Assembly (NCBI RefSeq): GCF_016653635.2
Contig: NZ_CP067420.1
Span: forward strand, 4,738,001 to 4,802,000
Direction: 5' to 3'
Source of the DNA: Skermanella sp. TT6
Lineage (GTDB): Bacteria > Pseudomonadota > Alphaproteobacteria > Azospirillales > Azospirillaceae
DNA length: 64,000 nucleotides
The notes under the pieces were generated by a model. The model did no database searches, was not told where the DNA came from, and worked only from the letters and a program-made list of their open reading frames with translations. Each line of letters begins with the position of its first letter. Position 1 is the first letter of the stretch. The position numbers were made by a program, and so were the translations under genes. Shown in pieces: positions 54,939 to 62,993 of this stretch.

Positions 54939-55253
54939 ATGGACATGATCTTCGTTTACATGACGGTGCCGACCGCGGACGAGGCGCGCCGGATCGGGCG
55001 CATCCTGGTGGAGGAGCGGCTCGCGGCCTGCGCCAATCTGCTGCCCGGCATGACCTCGATCTATCGCTGGCAGGGCAAGGTCGAGCAGGCCGGGGAGGTG
55101 GTCGTCATCGCAAAGACGAAGGCCGACCTGTTCGACCAGCTGGAAGCGAGGGTGAAAGAGCTCCACGGCTATGACTGCCCCTGCATCGTGGCCTTGCCCC
55201 TCTCGCGGGGCCACGCACCCTATCTGGACTGGATCGTCGCCGAAACCGGGTGA
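54939..55253 (+). CDS. cutA: divalent cation tolerance protein CutA
   Basis: 104 residues from the ATG at 54939, full length for CutA1. Conserved stretches: VYMTVPTADEARRIGRILVE, ERLAACANLLPGMTSIYRW, VIAKTKADLFDQLEARVKEL and HGYDCPCIVALPLSRGHAPY. It forms a stable trimer, linked to copper tolerance. The open frame extends far upstream, but those codons look random and belong to another strand's gene. Confidence 0.93.
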   Translation: MDMIFVYMTVPTADEARRIGRILVEERLAACANLLPGMTSIYRWQGKVEQAGEVVVIAKTKADLFDQLEARVKELHGYDCPCIVALPLSRGHAPYLDWIVAETG

Positions 55254-55364
55254 AGACGCGCATAGGAGCCATGCGCGGGGTGCAACTTGCCCGGGTTCCC
55301 CGCGACATGCGACGTTTTCACCCAGCATCCATCGACGGCGCACTGTCTTCTTCCGAGGTCCATC

Positions 55365-56606
55365 ATGTCTCCCCTCTCCGCCCGCCTCTCGCTGGGGTTC
55401 GCCTGTATCGGCCATGCCTTCATGCATGTGCTGACCGCGTTGTACCTCACGGTCGTGCTCGGGCTGGAGCGGGACTGGGCCATGAGCTACGACGAGCTGA
55501 TCCGGCTCTGGACGGTCGGCTCCCTGATGATCGGGCTGGGCGCCCCGATCGCCGGCTGGCTGGGCGACCGCTGGAGCGACGCCAAGATGATGGTCGTCTT
55601 CTTCCTGCTGACGGGCGCCGGGTCGATCGCGGCCGGGTTCGCCGGCGGCACCACGGCGCTGGCCGTCGGCTTGGCGGTCCTGGGGCTGGGCGGCTCGATC
55701 TTCCATCCCGTCGGCATGTCCTGGGTGATCAAGAACGCGACCAACCGGGGCCGCGCGCTCGGCGTCATGGGGATCTTCGGCAGCGTCGGCATCGCCGGGG
55801 CGGCGATCGTCGCCGGCGGCCTGACCGAACTGATCAACTGGCGCGCCGCCTTCATCGTTCCGGGGGTGGTGTGCATGGCCGCGGGCTTCGTTCTGCTGGC
55901 CTGCATCGCGACCGGGCTGGTCACCGACAGGGAACGGGACGCCAAGCCGCAGCCGGGCACCAACCGCGCCGACGCCGTCCGCGCCTTCCTGGTGCTGTCG
56001 GTCACCATGGTCTGCGCCGGCCTGATCTTCCAGTCCACCATGACCGCGATGCCCAAATGGTTCGGCGAGCGCATGACCGGCCTCGTCGGCGAAGGGACCC
56101 TGGGCGTCGGCGGACTGGTCACCCTGGTCTATCTGTTCGCCAGCGGGTCGCAGTTCGTCGGCGGCATGCTGTCCGACCGCTATCCGCTGAAGCGGGTCTA
56201 TGTCGGGTGCCTGGCGATCCAGATCCCGCTGCTGCTGATCGCTTCCAGCTTCGCCGGGCTTCCCCTGCTGATGGTGGCGGCGCTGGTGGTGTTCACGCAG
56301 AGCCTCCAGATCCCGGCGGAAACCATGCTGCTGGCCCGCTACACGCCGGCCCGGCACCGCGGGCTGGCGTTCGGCGCCAAGTTCGTGCTGTCCTTCGGCG
56401 TTGCTCCCCTGGGCGTCCAGCTCGTGGCGCTGGCCTATGGCTGGAGCACCGATTTCTGGTGGCTCTTCGTCATGCTCGCCGGCTTCGCGGCCACCGCCGT
56501 GCTGGCGGCCACCCTGCTCCCCCGGGAGGCGCCGGCGGCTCCCGCCGTGCCGGCCGTTCCCGTGGTGGCGCCGCCGCTCGCGGCCTCCGCCGTCAGCGCG
56601 GAGTAG
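55365..56606 (+). CDS. MFS transporter
   Basis: 413 residues from the ATG at 55365 (GAGG 7 bases upstream). About twelve membrane helices and the loop 2-3 motif GAPIAGWLGDRWSDAK mark a major facilitator family member. The FHPVGMSWVIKNATNRGRAL segment recalls fosmidomycin-resistance-like carriers. The tail is Ala/Pro/Val-rich and disordered. Substrate unknown. Its last 14 bases overlap the convergent O-acetylhomoserine sulfhydrylase gene. Confidence 0.85.
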   Translation: MSPLSARLSLGFACIGHAFMHVLTALYLTVVLGLERDWAMSYDELIRLWTVGSLMIGLGAPIAGWLGDRWSDAKMMVVFFLLTGAGSIAAGFAGGTTALAVGLAVLGLGGSIFHPVGMSWVIKNATNRGRALGVMGIFGSVGIAGAAIVAGGLTELINWRAAFIVPGVVCMAAGFVLLACIATGLVTDRERDAKPQPGTNRADAVRAFLVLSVTMVCAGLIFQSTMTAMPKWFGERMTGLVGEGTLGVGGLVTLVYLFASGSQFVGGMLSDRYPLKRVYVGCLAIQIPLLLIASSFAGLPLLMVAALVVFTQSLQIPAETMLLARYTPARHRGLAFGAKFVLSFGVAPLGVQLVALAYGWSTDFWWLFVMLAGFAATAVLAATLLPREAPAAPAVPAVPVVAPPLAASAVSAE

Positions 56607-57903
56607 CCTTCGCCAGCGCCTGGTCCAGGTCCGCGATCAGGTCCTCCGCGCTCTCGATGCCGACCGACAGGCGGATGACGTCGGGCGTCGCCCCCGCCGC
56701 CTTCAGCCCCTCGTCGGAGAGCTGGCGGTGGGTGGTCGAGGCCGGATGGATGATCAGCGACCGCGTGTCGCCGATATTGGCGAGGTGGCTGAACAGCTCG
56801 ACGCCCTCGACCACCGCCACGCCGGCATCGAAGCCGCCCTTCAGGCCGAAGGTGAAGACCGCGCCCGCCCCCTTGGGCAGGTACTTGCGGGCCAGCTCAT
56901 GGTATGGGCTGGACGGCAGGCCGGCATAGTTGACCCAGGCCACGGCGGGGTGGCCTTGGAGGAATTCGGCGACCTTCAGCGCGTTGGCGCAGTGCCGCTC
57001 CATGCGGAGCGCCAAGGTCTCGATCCCGGTGAGGGTCAGGAAGGCGTTCATCGGCTGCTGGTTCGGCCCCAGGTCGCGCAGCCCGATGGCGTGGCCGTGG
57101 ATCGTGAAGGCCAGGTCGCCGAAGGTCTCGTGGAAGCGGAGGCCGTGGTAGCCGGGCTCCGGCTCGGTCAGCGCCGGATACTTGCCCGCCGCGGTCCAGT
57201 CGAACCGGCCGCTGTCCACGACCGCGCCGCCGACCGAATTGCCGTGGCCCGACAGGAACTTGGTGGTGGAATGGACGACCAGGTCGGCGCCGTGCTCGAT
57301 CGGTCGGCACAGGTACGGCGTCGCCATGGTGTTGTCCACGATCAGCGGAACGTTGGCCTCCCCCGCCACCTCGGCGATCGCCGCGATGTCGGAGACCACG
57401 CCGCCCGGATTGGCCAGGCTCTCGATGAAGATCGCCTTGGTCTTGGGCGTCAGCGCCCTGCGGTAGCCGTCGGCGTCCTCCCCGTCGACGAACACCGCCT
57501 TCCAGCCGAAGGCGCGGGGAAAGCTGTTGGCGAACTGGTTGAGCGACCCGCCATAGAGCCGCCGCGACGACAGGAACTCCTCCCCCGGCGCCATCAGGGC
57601 GAAGAAGGTCAGCATCTGCGCCGCGTGGCCCGACGCGGTGGCGGTGGCGCCCCGGCCGCCCTCCAGGCTGGCGATGCGTTCTTCCAGCACCGAAACGGTC
57701 GGGTTGGTCAGCCGCGAATAGATGAAGCCCATCTTCTGGAGATTGAACAGCGACGCCGCGTCCTCGACGTCGTCGAACACGTAGCTGGTGGTCTGGTAGA
57801 TCGGCGTCGCCCGCGCGCCGGTCGCCGGGTCCGGAGCCGCCCCGGCATGCACCGCCCGCGTCTCGAACCCGAATGTCCTCTGCCCAGTCCCGTCCCCGGC
57901 CAT
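56593..57903 (-). CDS. metY: O-acetylhomoserine aminocarboxypropyltransferase/sulfhydrylase (Cys/Met metabolism PLP enzyme)
   Basis: 436 residues of the Cys/Met metabolism PLP family. PLP Lys215 is in HSTTKFLSGHGN. Motifs: TRAVHAGAAPDPATGARATP, IYQTTSYVFDD, YSRLTNPTVSVLEERIASLE, NTMATPYLCRPIEHGADLVV and DTRSLIIHPASTTH. Length and the NPTVSVLE region match O-acetylhomoserine sulfhydrylases rather than cystathionine enzymes. It makes homocysteine from O-acetylhomoserine and sulfide. It lies 19 bp after the CoA-binding gene on the same strand. Confidence 0.9.
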   Translation of the reverse strand: MAGDGTGQRTFGFETRAVHAGAAPDPATGARATPIYQTTSYVFDDVEDAASLFNLQKMGFIYSRLTNPTVSVLEERIASLEGGRGATATASGHAAQMLTFFALMAPGEEFLSSRRLYGGSLNQFANSFPRAFGWKAVFVDGEDADGYRRALTPKTKAIFIESLANPGGVVSDIAAIAEVAGEANVPLIVDNTMATPYLCRPIEHGADLVVHSTTKFLSGHGNSVGGAVVDSGRFDWTAAGKYPALTEPEPGYHGLRFHETFGDLAFTIHGHAIGLRDLGPNQQPMNAFLTLTGIETLALRMERHCANALKVAEFLQGHPAVAWVNYAGLPSSPYHELARKYLPKGAGAVFTFGLKGGFDAGVAVVEGVELFSHLANIGDTRSLIIHPASTTHRQLSDEGLKAAGATPDVIRLSVGIESAEDLIADLDQALAKATPR

Positions 57904-57922
57904 GGCGCTCCCCTCCCCTGTC

Positions 57923-58423
57923 CTACATCAGTTTCTTGACGGCCTTGACCGGCCGCTTGCGGTTGGTGATGACGTTCGAATTGATGCCGTTCCAGCCCAG
58001 CTCGCCGTGGAGCCGCATATACTCGATCTTCGGGCAGCGGTTCATGACGACCTTCAGCCCGGCCTGCTCCGCACGCTCGGCGGCCTCGTCGTTCCGCACC
58101 TGGATCTGCATCCAGACGACCTTGGCGCCGATCGCGATGGCGCTGTCCGTCACAGGCCCCGCCGCCTCGGAATTGCGGAAGACATCGACCATGTCCACCG
58201 GCTCGGGGATATCCTCCAGCCGGGCGTACACCGTCTCCCCCAGCAGCTCCTGCCCCGCGACGCCGGGATTGACCGGGATCACGCGGTAGCCCCTGGATTG
58301 AAGGTACTTCATGACGAAATAGCTGGGCCGGTTCCAGTTGGTGCTGGCGCCCACCAGGGCGATCACCTTGGCCGACGCCAGGATGTCCGAGAGGTACCGG
58401 TCCGTGTACGTGTCGTGCTGCAT
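57923..58423 (-). CDS. CoA-binding domain protein (YccU-like)
   Basis: 166 residues. The Rossmann-like CoA_binding_2 fold shows [76 protein letters not shown] and [14 protein letters not shown], the whole YccU/CoA-binding pattern. Probably cytoplasmic; the role is not known. It is placed between moeA and metY on the same strand. Confidence 0.9.
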   Translation of the reverse strand: MQHDTYTDRYLSDILASAKVIALVGASTNWNRPSYFVMKYLQSRGYRVIPVNPGVAGQELLGETVYARLEDIPEPVDMVDVFRNSEAAGPVTDSAIAIGAKVVWMQIQVRNDEAAERAEQAGLKVVMNRCPKIEYMRLHGELGWNGINSNVITNRKRPVKAVKKLM

Positions 58424-58438
58424 GGGATCCGCCTGTGT

Positions 58439-59707
58439 TCAGCGCACTTCGCTGAACGGCATGTACGATACCATGCCGCCCCGCTCAAGCCGGGTCACGT
58501 CCTCCGGCAGCACCACCAGGCCGTCCGAGTCCACCATGGACGACAGGACGCCGGCCCCGTCGCGGGCGAACTTGGTCGCGACCAGCTCCCCGTCGGCTCC
58601 GGGCGACAGGCTGACCCGGACGAACTCGCGGCGGCCCTCCTTCTTCCTGTAGTCGAAGTCGGCCCGGACCCGGAACAATGTCGGCTCCGAAACGGTCTCG
58701 CCGGCCAGGTGCTGGATCAGGGGACGCGCGAGGCAGAAGAAGGTGACCATGGCGGCCACGGGGTTGCCGGGCAGCCCGACGAACGGCTTGCCCTGGACTT
58801 GGCCGAGCGCCACCGGGCGGCCGGGCTTGATGGCGAGCCGCCAGAAATGCAGCCCGCCCAGCGACTCGACGGCCCCCTTGACGTGGTCCTCCTCGCCGGT
58901 CGAAACCCCGCCGGTGGTCACGATCAGGTCGTGCCCTTCGGCGGCCCGCTCCAGCGCCGCCCGAAGCTCGGCCGGATCGTCGCGCAGGATGCCCAGGTCG
59001 GTCACCAGCCCGCCCATCCGGCGGACCAGCGCCGACAGGGTGAAGCGGTTGGCGTCATAGATCGCGCCGGGGCCGAGCGGCCGGCCGGGCTCCTCCAGCT
59101 CGTTGCCGGTCGAGACGACGGCGACCCGCAGCGGCCTGCGCACCGCGGCGCCGGTCAGACCGACCGCCGCCATCAGCCCGACATCCTGGGGCCGCAGCCG
59201 GCGCCCCGCGCGGAGGATCACCGAGTCCTCCCGGACGTCCTCCCCGGCTTCGCGGCGGTTGGCGCCGCGCTTGATGCCCGGCCGGATCACGACGGCCCGA
59301 GTCCCGTCGGGCGCTTCCCGCTCGCCGCAGTCCTCCTGCATCATCACGGTGTCGTACCCGGCCGGCATCGGCGCCCCGGTGAAGATCCGGACCGCCGTCC
59401 CCGCCGGGTCCCGCTCCACCGGCCGGTCGCCGGCGGCCACGCGGGCGACGATGGGGAGCACGGTTTCCCGTTCGGCGGACAGATCCTCGAACCGCACCGC
59501 GTAACCGTCCACGGCGGAATTGTCATGGGGCGGCACGCTGACCCCTGCCACCACGTCCTCCGCCAGCACCCGGTCCAGGGCGGCATCCAGGGCCACCCGC
59601 TCGACCTCCGTGACGGCCACCAGCCGGGACGCCAGCATGTCGCGCGCGGCGTCCAGGGACATCAGGGGGCCGCCGAAGGCGAAGCAATCGTCACTGAGCT
59701 GGGCCAT
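58439..59707 (-). CDS. moeA: molybdopterin molybdotransferase MoeA
   Basis: 422 residues. MoeA domains in order: the N-terminal VPPHDNSAVDGYAVRFEDL, the ARVAAGDRPVERDPAGTAVRI, the GAPMPAGYDTVMMQEDCGER block, the MPT-binding core (VAVVSTGNELEEPGRPLG, TTGGVSTGEEDHVKGAVE, PGRPVALGQVQGKPFVGLPG) and a C-terminal beta domain. It inserts molybdate into adenylylated molybdopterin. It is in an operon-like row with the CoA-binding and metY genes. Confidence 0.93.
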   Translation of the reverse strand: MAQLSDDCFAFGGPLMSLDAARDMLASRLVAVTEVERVALDAALDRVLAEDVVAGVSVPPHDNSAVDGYAVRFEDLSAERETVLPIVARVAAGDRPVERDPAGTAVRIFTGAPMPAGYDTVMMQEDCGEREAPDGTRAVVIRPGIKRGANRREAGEDVREDSVILRAGRRLRPQDVGLMAAVGLTGAAVRRPLRVAVVSTGNELEEPGRPLGPGAIYDANRFTLSALVRRMGGLVTDLGILRDDPAELRAALERAAEGHDLIVTTGGVSTGEEDHVKGAVESLGGLHFWRLAIKPGRPVALGQVQGKPFVGLPGNPVAAMVTFFCLARPLIQHLAGETVSEPTLFRVRADFDYRKKEGRREFVRVSLSPGADGELVATKFARDGAGVLSSMVDSDGLVVLPEDVTRLERGGMVSYMPFSEVR

Positions 59708-59810
59708 GGGGAATGTTCTCTCGAAGTCTCGGAAACGGCAGGGTCGGAACGCGGCATCCTAACGGGCCGGACCGAAGCCGTCACCCCACCGGATAGTAGC
59801 CCACCGGATG

Positions 59811-59942
59811 TCAGGATGAAGACCCGTTGCCTATCCGCAGGATTTTCACGCCGGTTGCGGCTTCCACTCGATCGTTCCAGGCTCTTTCGGCGATAATGAC
59901 CACGGCCCGCCGCTCCCACCACAGGCAGGAACCGTCGATCCA
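59811..59942 (-). pseudogene. VapC (PIN-domain toxin) C-terminal remnant
   Basis: 43 codons after a TGA read WIDGSCLWWE, RRAVVIIAERAWNDR, VEAATGVKILRIG. This corresponds to the last part of a PIN-domain toxin, whose usual ending is a 'xVVTADRAW...GVxIRxIR' pattern. The first ~90-100 residues, including most catalytic acids, are absent. It sits right behind the truncated VapB gene in the normal vapBC order, so it is the toxin half of a dead pair. Confidence 0.6.
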
Positions 59943-59954
59943 TCAAGAACCGGA

Positions 59955-60161
59955 TCACTCAAACCCGGCCGCCGCCCGACGCTCCTCGCTCAGTTCATCG
60001 ACCAGACTGATCCCTTCCGGAACATAGCGGCTTGCCATTGCCTGGGCACAAGCGACGGCAGCCCGGATCGGCTCAAGGCGGATCTGGCCGGCCTCGACAT
60101 GGAGGATGAACTTGCCTCCCTCCTGCATACCCAATTCGGACCGGACATTTGCAGGGATCAC
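59955..60161 (-). pseudogene. VapB-type AbrB/SpoVT antitoxin, 5' truncated at the IS element
   Basis: 68 codons visible, beginning GTG-ATC-CCT (VIPANVRSELGMQEGGKFIL), then HVEAGQIRLEPIR and RYVPEGISLVDELSEERRAA. Intact relatives have ~15 residues before the V-I-P motif, forming the first strand of the swapped-hairpin fold. Here the frame meets the end of the IS element at that point. The GTG might still allow translation, but the fold would be incomplete. Confidence 0.7.
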
Positions 60162-60163
60162 TA

Positions 60164-61053
60164 AGAGCGTCTAACAAAACCTTGATGAGAGGCTGACGCC
60201 GCCTATCTGACGGGCATGGCGAAACCCCTTGTCAGCGATGAGCTGTGGGCGGTCGTGGCGCCGCTGTTGCCGTCCCGTCCGCCCCGTCCGAAAGGCGGTC
60301 GGCCGCCGGTCGATGACCGGGCGGCGCTGACCGGCATCCTGTTCGTGTTGCGAAGTGGCATTCCGTGGGAGATGCTGCCGCAGGAGATGGGCTGCGGCTC
60401 GGGCATGACCTGTTGGCGGCGGCTGCGCGACTGGCAGGCCTCAGGGGTCTGGGAGAGGTTGCACCACGTTCTTCTGGACCGGCTGGGCAAGGCCAACGCG
60501 ATCGACTGGAGCCGGGCGGCGCTGGACAGCGCCAGCGTCCCGGCAAAAAGGGAGGCCGGGAGACCGGGCCGAACCCGACCGACCGCGGCAAGCCGGGCTC
60601 GAAGCGCCACGTCGTCATCGACGCCAACGGCATCCCGCTGGCCGTGACCCTGTCGGCCGCCAACATCCACGACAGCCGGATGCTGGAGGCCACCGTCGAT
60701 GCCATCCCGCCCATCCGCCAGTGCGCCGGCCGGCCCCGCCGCCGTCCCGCCAAGCTGCATGCGGGAGCTTTAGCTAACGCTGAAAGCGGTACAAAGGCTA
60801 TGATTTCCGGCGCTGCCGGCGTGCGTTGCGCGGACGCGCCATCATTCCCCGGATCGCGCGGCGCGGCATCGACAGCACCGAGCGCCTGGGCCGGCACCGC
60901 TGGAAGGTCGAACGCACCTTGGATGGTTCGCCCAATTCCGGCGGACCTCCGTGCGCTACGAACGCCGGATCGATATCTTTGCCGCCTTCAACCACCTCGC
61001 CGCAGCCCTCATCACCTTCCGCTTCGTCGAACGATGGTTATGTTAGGCACTCT
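60164..61053 (+). mobile_element. IS5-family insertion sequence (degraded), 890 bp
   Basis: Left end AGAGCGTCTAACAAAACC (60164-60181) and right end, read inward, AGAGTGCCTAACATAACC (61053-61036) match at 15 of 18 positions. Both ends are flanked by TA (60162-60163 and 61054-61055), fitting a 2-bp duplication. The single gene inside is an IS5-type transposase broken by several lesions. The left end is abutted by vapB and the right end by the HTH gene. Confidence 0.85.
60216..61046 (+). pseudogene. IS5-family transposase, frameshifted
   Basis: The frame starts MAKPLVSDELWAVVAPLLPS, RGIPWEMLPQEMGCGS-like and DSASVPAK (first DDE Asp near 60525). One base is lost in the run at 60545-60552, after which KGGRETGPNPTDRGKPGSKR and HVVIDANGIPLA follow in another frame. 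A ~27-bp insert with a stop (60764-60790) precedes GYDFRRCRRALRGR and HRWKVERTL; one more base is lost near 60922, then WFAQFRRTSVRYERRIDIFA to the stop. At least three lesions make it non-functional. Confidence 0.85.
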
Positions 61054-61351
61054 TATCCGCTCCGTGATTGACGTCGTGCCGAACCGGGCGCGGCAACAAT
61101 GATATTTGCACCGGCCGATCAAGGGCGTAAGCCAGATCAGCGAGAGTTTCCAAAGTCATGTTGGTCTCGCCGCTGAGCTTTCGTGAAATATGCGACCGGT
61201 CCACCTCCAGGATGCGTGCCATCTCGGCCATGGTCAGCCCACGCCGTTCCTGCTCTTCGGCCAGGGCTTGGGCGAGGACATGCTTGATCTCGCTCACCAA
61301 GCGCAGGTAGGAGCGGCGGCGTTCGTCGATACGGAAGCTACGCGTTCTCAT
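61043..61351 (-). CDS. XRE-like HTH antitoxin, 3' end replaced by IS sequence
   Basis: 102 residues from the ATG at 61351. The helix-turn-helix is AEEQERRGLTMAEMARILEV, DRSHISRKLSGETNMTLETL, ADLAYALDRPVQISLLPRP. The C-terminal end HGADKSA and the stop lie inside the IS terminal repeat, so the native tail is lost. It overlaps the upstream toxin-like gene by 14 bp in the toxin-antitoxin (HigBA) order. The DNA-binding core is whole, so it may still repress. Confidence 0.75.
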   Translation of the reverse strand: MRTRSFRIDERRRSYLRLVSEIKHVLAQALAEEQERRGLTMAEMARILEVDRSHISRKLSGETNMTLETLADLAYALDRPVQISLLPRPVRHDVNHGADKSA

Positions 61352-61817
61352 CGGGCCTTGTCCCCGCGATGCTCTTGGGTTCGTCCAGTGGCAATGCGTC
61401 ACGAAAGTCCGCGACGTGGTCGATATGCTCTCGATAGTCCATGGGCTGCTTTAGGTTCCGCTTCATGGCACCCCTTACCGCAAGGAAAGTTCCAAGAGTA
61501 GGAAACCATCCGAAGATCCGTACATCCGGTGTTCTCAATGACCAGATGCCCCGCGTTTCCGGTCGCAGAAGCTTCTTATGGACCCCATAGACCATGGGCC
61601 ATCCTTTGACGAAATCAACGAATATAGCCTCCACCTGCTCATAGGGACTCATGTCCCTGCCGCGGGCATCGCTCCATTCGTCATACAGGACGGCCTCGAT
61701 CCATTCATCGAACTGCGCCGCAAAATAGACCGACCGGTGCGGCAGTTCATGGGGTGCAAGGTTCGCTTCGAACTTGACGAGGGTACCCTTCGTCCAAAGA
61801 TGCTCCAGTGTTGCCAT
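61338..61817 (-). CDS. RelE/HigB-like toxin candidate
   Basis: 159 residues from the ATG at 61817. The core GIWSLRTPDVRIFGWFPTLG followed by TFLAVRGAMKRNLKQPMDY recalls the 'ELRxxxxRIFY' core of RelE/Gp49-like toxins, preceded by an unusual long N-terminal part (EHLWTKGTLVKFEANLAPHE, SVYFAAQFDEWIEAVLYDEW). It overlaps the HTH gene, which supports a HigB-type toxin role. The frame extends upstream to 61976 but those residues look random. Confidence 0.6.
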   Translation of the reverse strand: MATLEHLWTKGTLVKFEANLAPHELPHRSVYFAAQFDEWIEAVLYDEWSDARGRDMSPYEQVEAIFVDFVKGWPMVYGVHKKLLRPETRGIWSLRTPDVRIFGWFPTLGTFLAVRGAMKRNLKQPMDYREHIDHVADFRDALPLDEPKSIAGTRPDENA

Positions 61818-62006
61818 AAAAGTCAACACCGCATCTTCGCAACGGATGCCGCCGACCCGCGTCCAACGTCGCGCTGGGCGCGGTGCTCTTGGAGTTTTGC
61901 GCGCATTCCCGTCACCAGGCGGTTGAACGATCGGTTCCCATGCCGACTGGATATAACGAAAGAGGTAGTTCCGCAATTCCCTCGTATGCGTGAGGGTGTG
62001 AGGTGA

Positions 62007-62993
62007 TCACTCCCCCCTGAAATGGCACGCCGCGAAGTGCCCCGGCGCCACCGGATCGAAGCCGGGCGCCACCTCCGCGCACACCGCCTCGGCGCGCGGG
62101 CAGCGGGTGCGGAAGTAGCAGCCGCTGGGCGGGTTCAAAGGCGATGGCAGATCGCCGGTCAGGACGATGCGTTGCTTGGACCGCTCGCGGTCCGGGTCGG
62201 GGATAGGCACCGCCGAGATCAGCGCCTTGGTGTAGGGGTGGCGCGGGTCGCGGTAGAGGGTGTCGCGGTCGGCCAGTTCCGCCTGCTTGCCCAGGTAGAG
62301 CACCATGATGCGGTGGCTGATGTGGCGCACCACGCTCAGGTCGTGGCTGATGAAGATCAGCGACAGGTGGAACTCGCGCTGGAGCCGCATCAGCAGGTTC
62401 ACGATCTGCGCCTGGATCGACACGTCCAGGGCGGAGACCGGCTCGTCGCACACGATCAGCCGGGGGTTCAGGATCATCGCCCGGGCGATGCCGATCCGCT
62501 GGGCCTGCCCGCCGCTGAACTCGTGCGGGTAGCGGTTGATCATCTCCGGCAGCAGGCCGACGCGGACCATCATGTCCTCGATCCGGGCGCGGCGGGCCGG
62601 TCGTTTCAGGTCCGGATGGAAGGTGTCGAGCGGTTCGCCGATGATGTCGCCGACGGTCATGCGCGGGTCCAGCGAGGCCAGCGGGTCCTGGAAAATCACC
62701 TGCATGTCCTGGCGGTGCCGGCGCATGCGGGATTCCGGCAGGCCGGAGATGTCCTCGCCCAGCCAGGCGACCGTGCCGCCGGTCGGCTCGATCAGCTTCA
62801 GCACGGCGCGGCCCAGGGTGGACTTGCCGCAGCCGGACTCGCCCACGATGCCCAGCGTCTCGCCGGGATAGAGGTCGAAGCTGACGCCGTCCACCGCGCG
62901 CAGGGTATCGGTGCCCCGGAACATGCCGCGCGGGATCGGGAAGGAGACCCGCAGGTCGCGGACCGACAGGAGGGGAGCGGGTGCGGCGGTCAT
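62007..62993 (-). CDS. peptide-type ABC transporter ATPase (OppF/DppF-like)
   Basis: 328 residues. Walker [30 protein letters not shown] (Q-loop), [16 protein letters not shown] (signature), [20 protein letters not shown] (Walker B) and [20 protein letters not shown] (switch) are in order. The C-terminal oligopeptide domain has the Cys-containing [15 protein letters not shown], which may bind an iron-sulfur cluster. It overlaps the preceding gene by 4 bp (ATGA). Confidence 0.93.
   Translation of the reverse strand: MTAAPAPLLSVRDLRVSFPIPRGMFRGTDTLRAVDGVSFDLYPGETLGIVGESGCGKSTLGRAVLKLIEPTGGTVAWLGEDISGLPESRMRRHRQDMQVIFQDPLASLDPRMTVGDIIGEPLDTFHPDLKRPARRARIEDMMVRVGLLPEMINRYPHEFSGGQAQRIGIARAMILNPRLIVCDEPVSALDVSIQAQIVNLLMRLQREFHLSLIFISHDLSVVRHISHRIMVLYLGKQAELADRDTLYRDPRHPYTKALISAVPIPDPDRERSKQRIVLTGDLPSPLNPPSGCYFRTRCPRAEAVCAEVAPGFDPVAPGHFAACHFRGE

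Noticed and set aside
61818-61976. Longer start for the RelE-like gene
   Set aside because: The added residues are Arg/Pro-rich and not protein-like; no ribosome site was seen.
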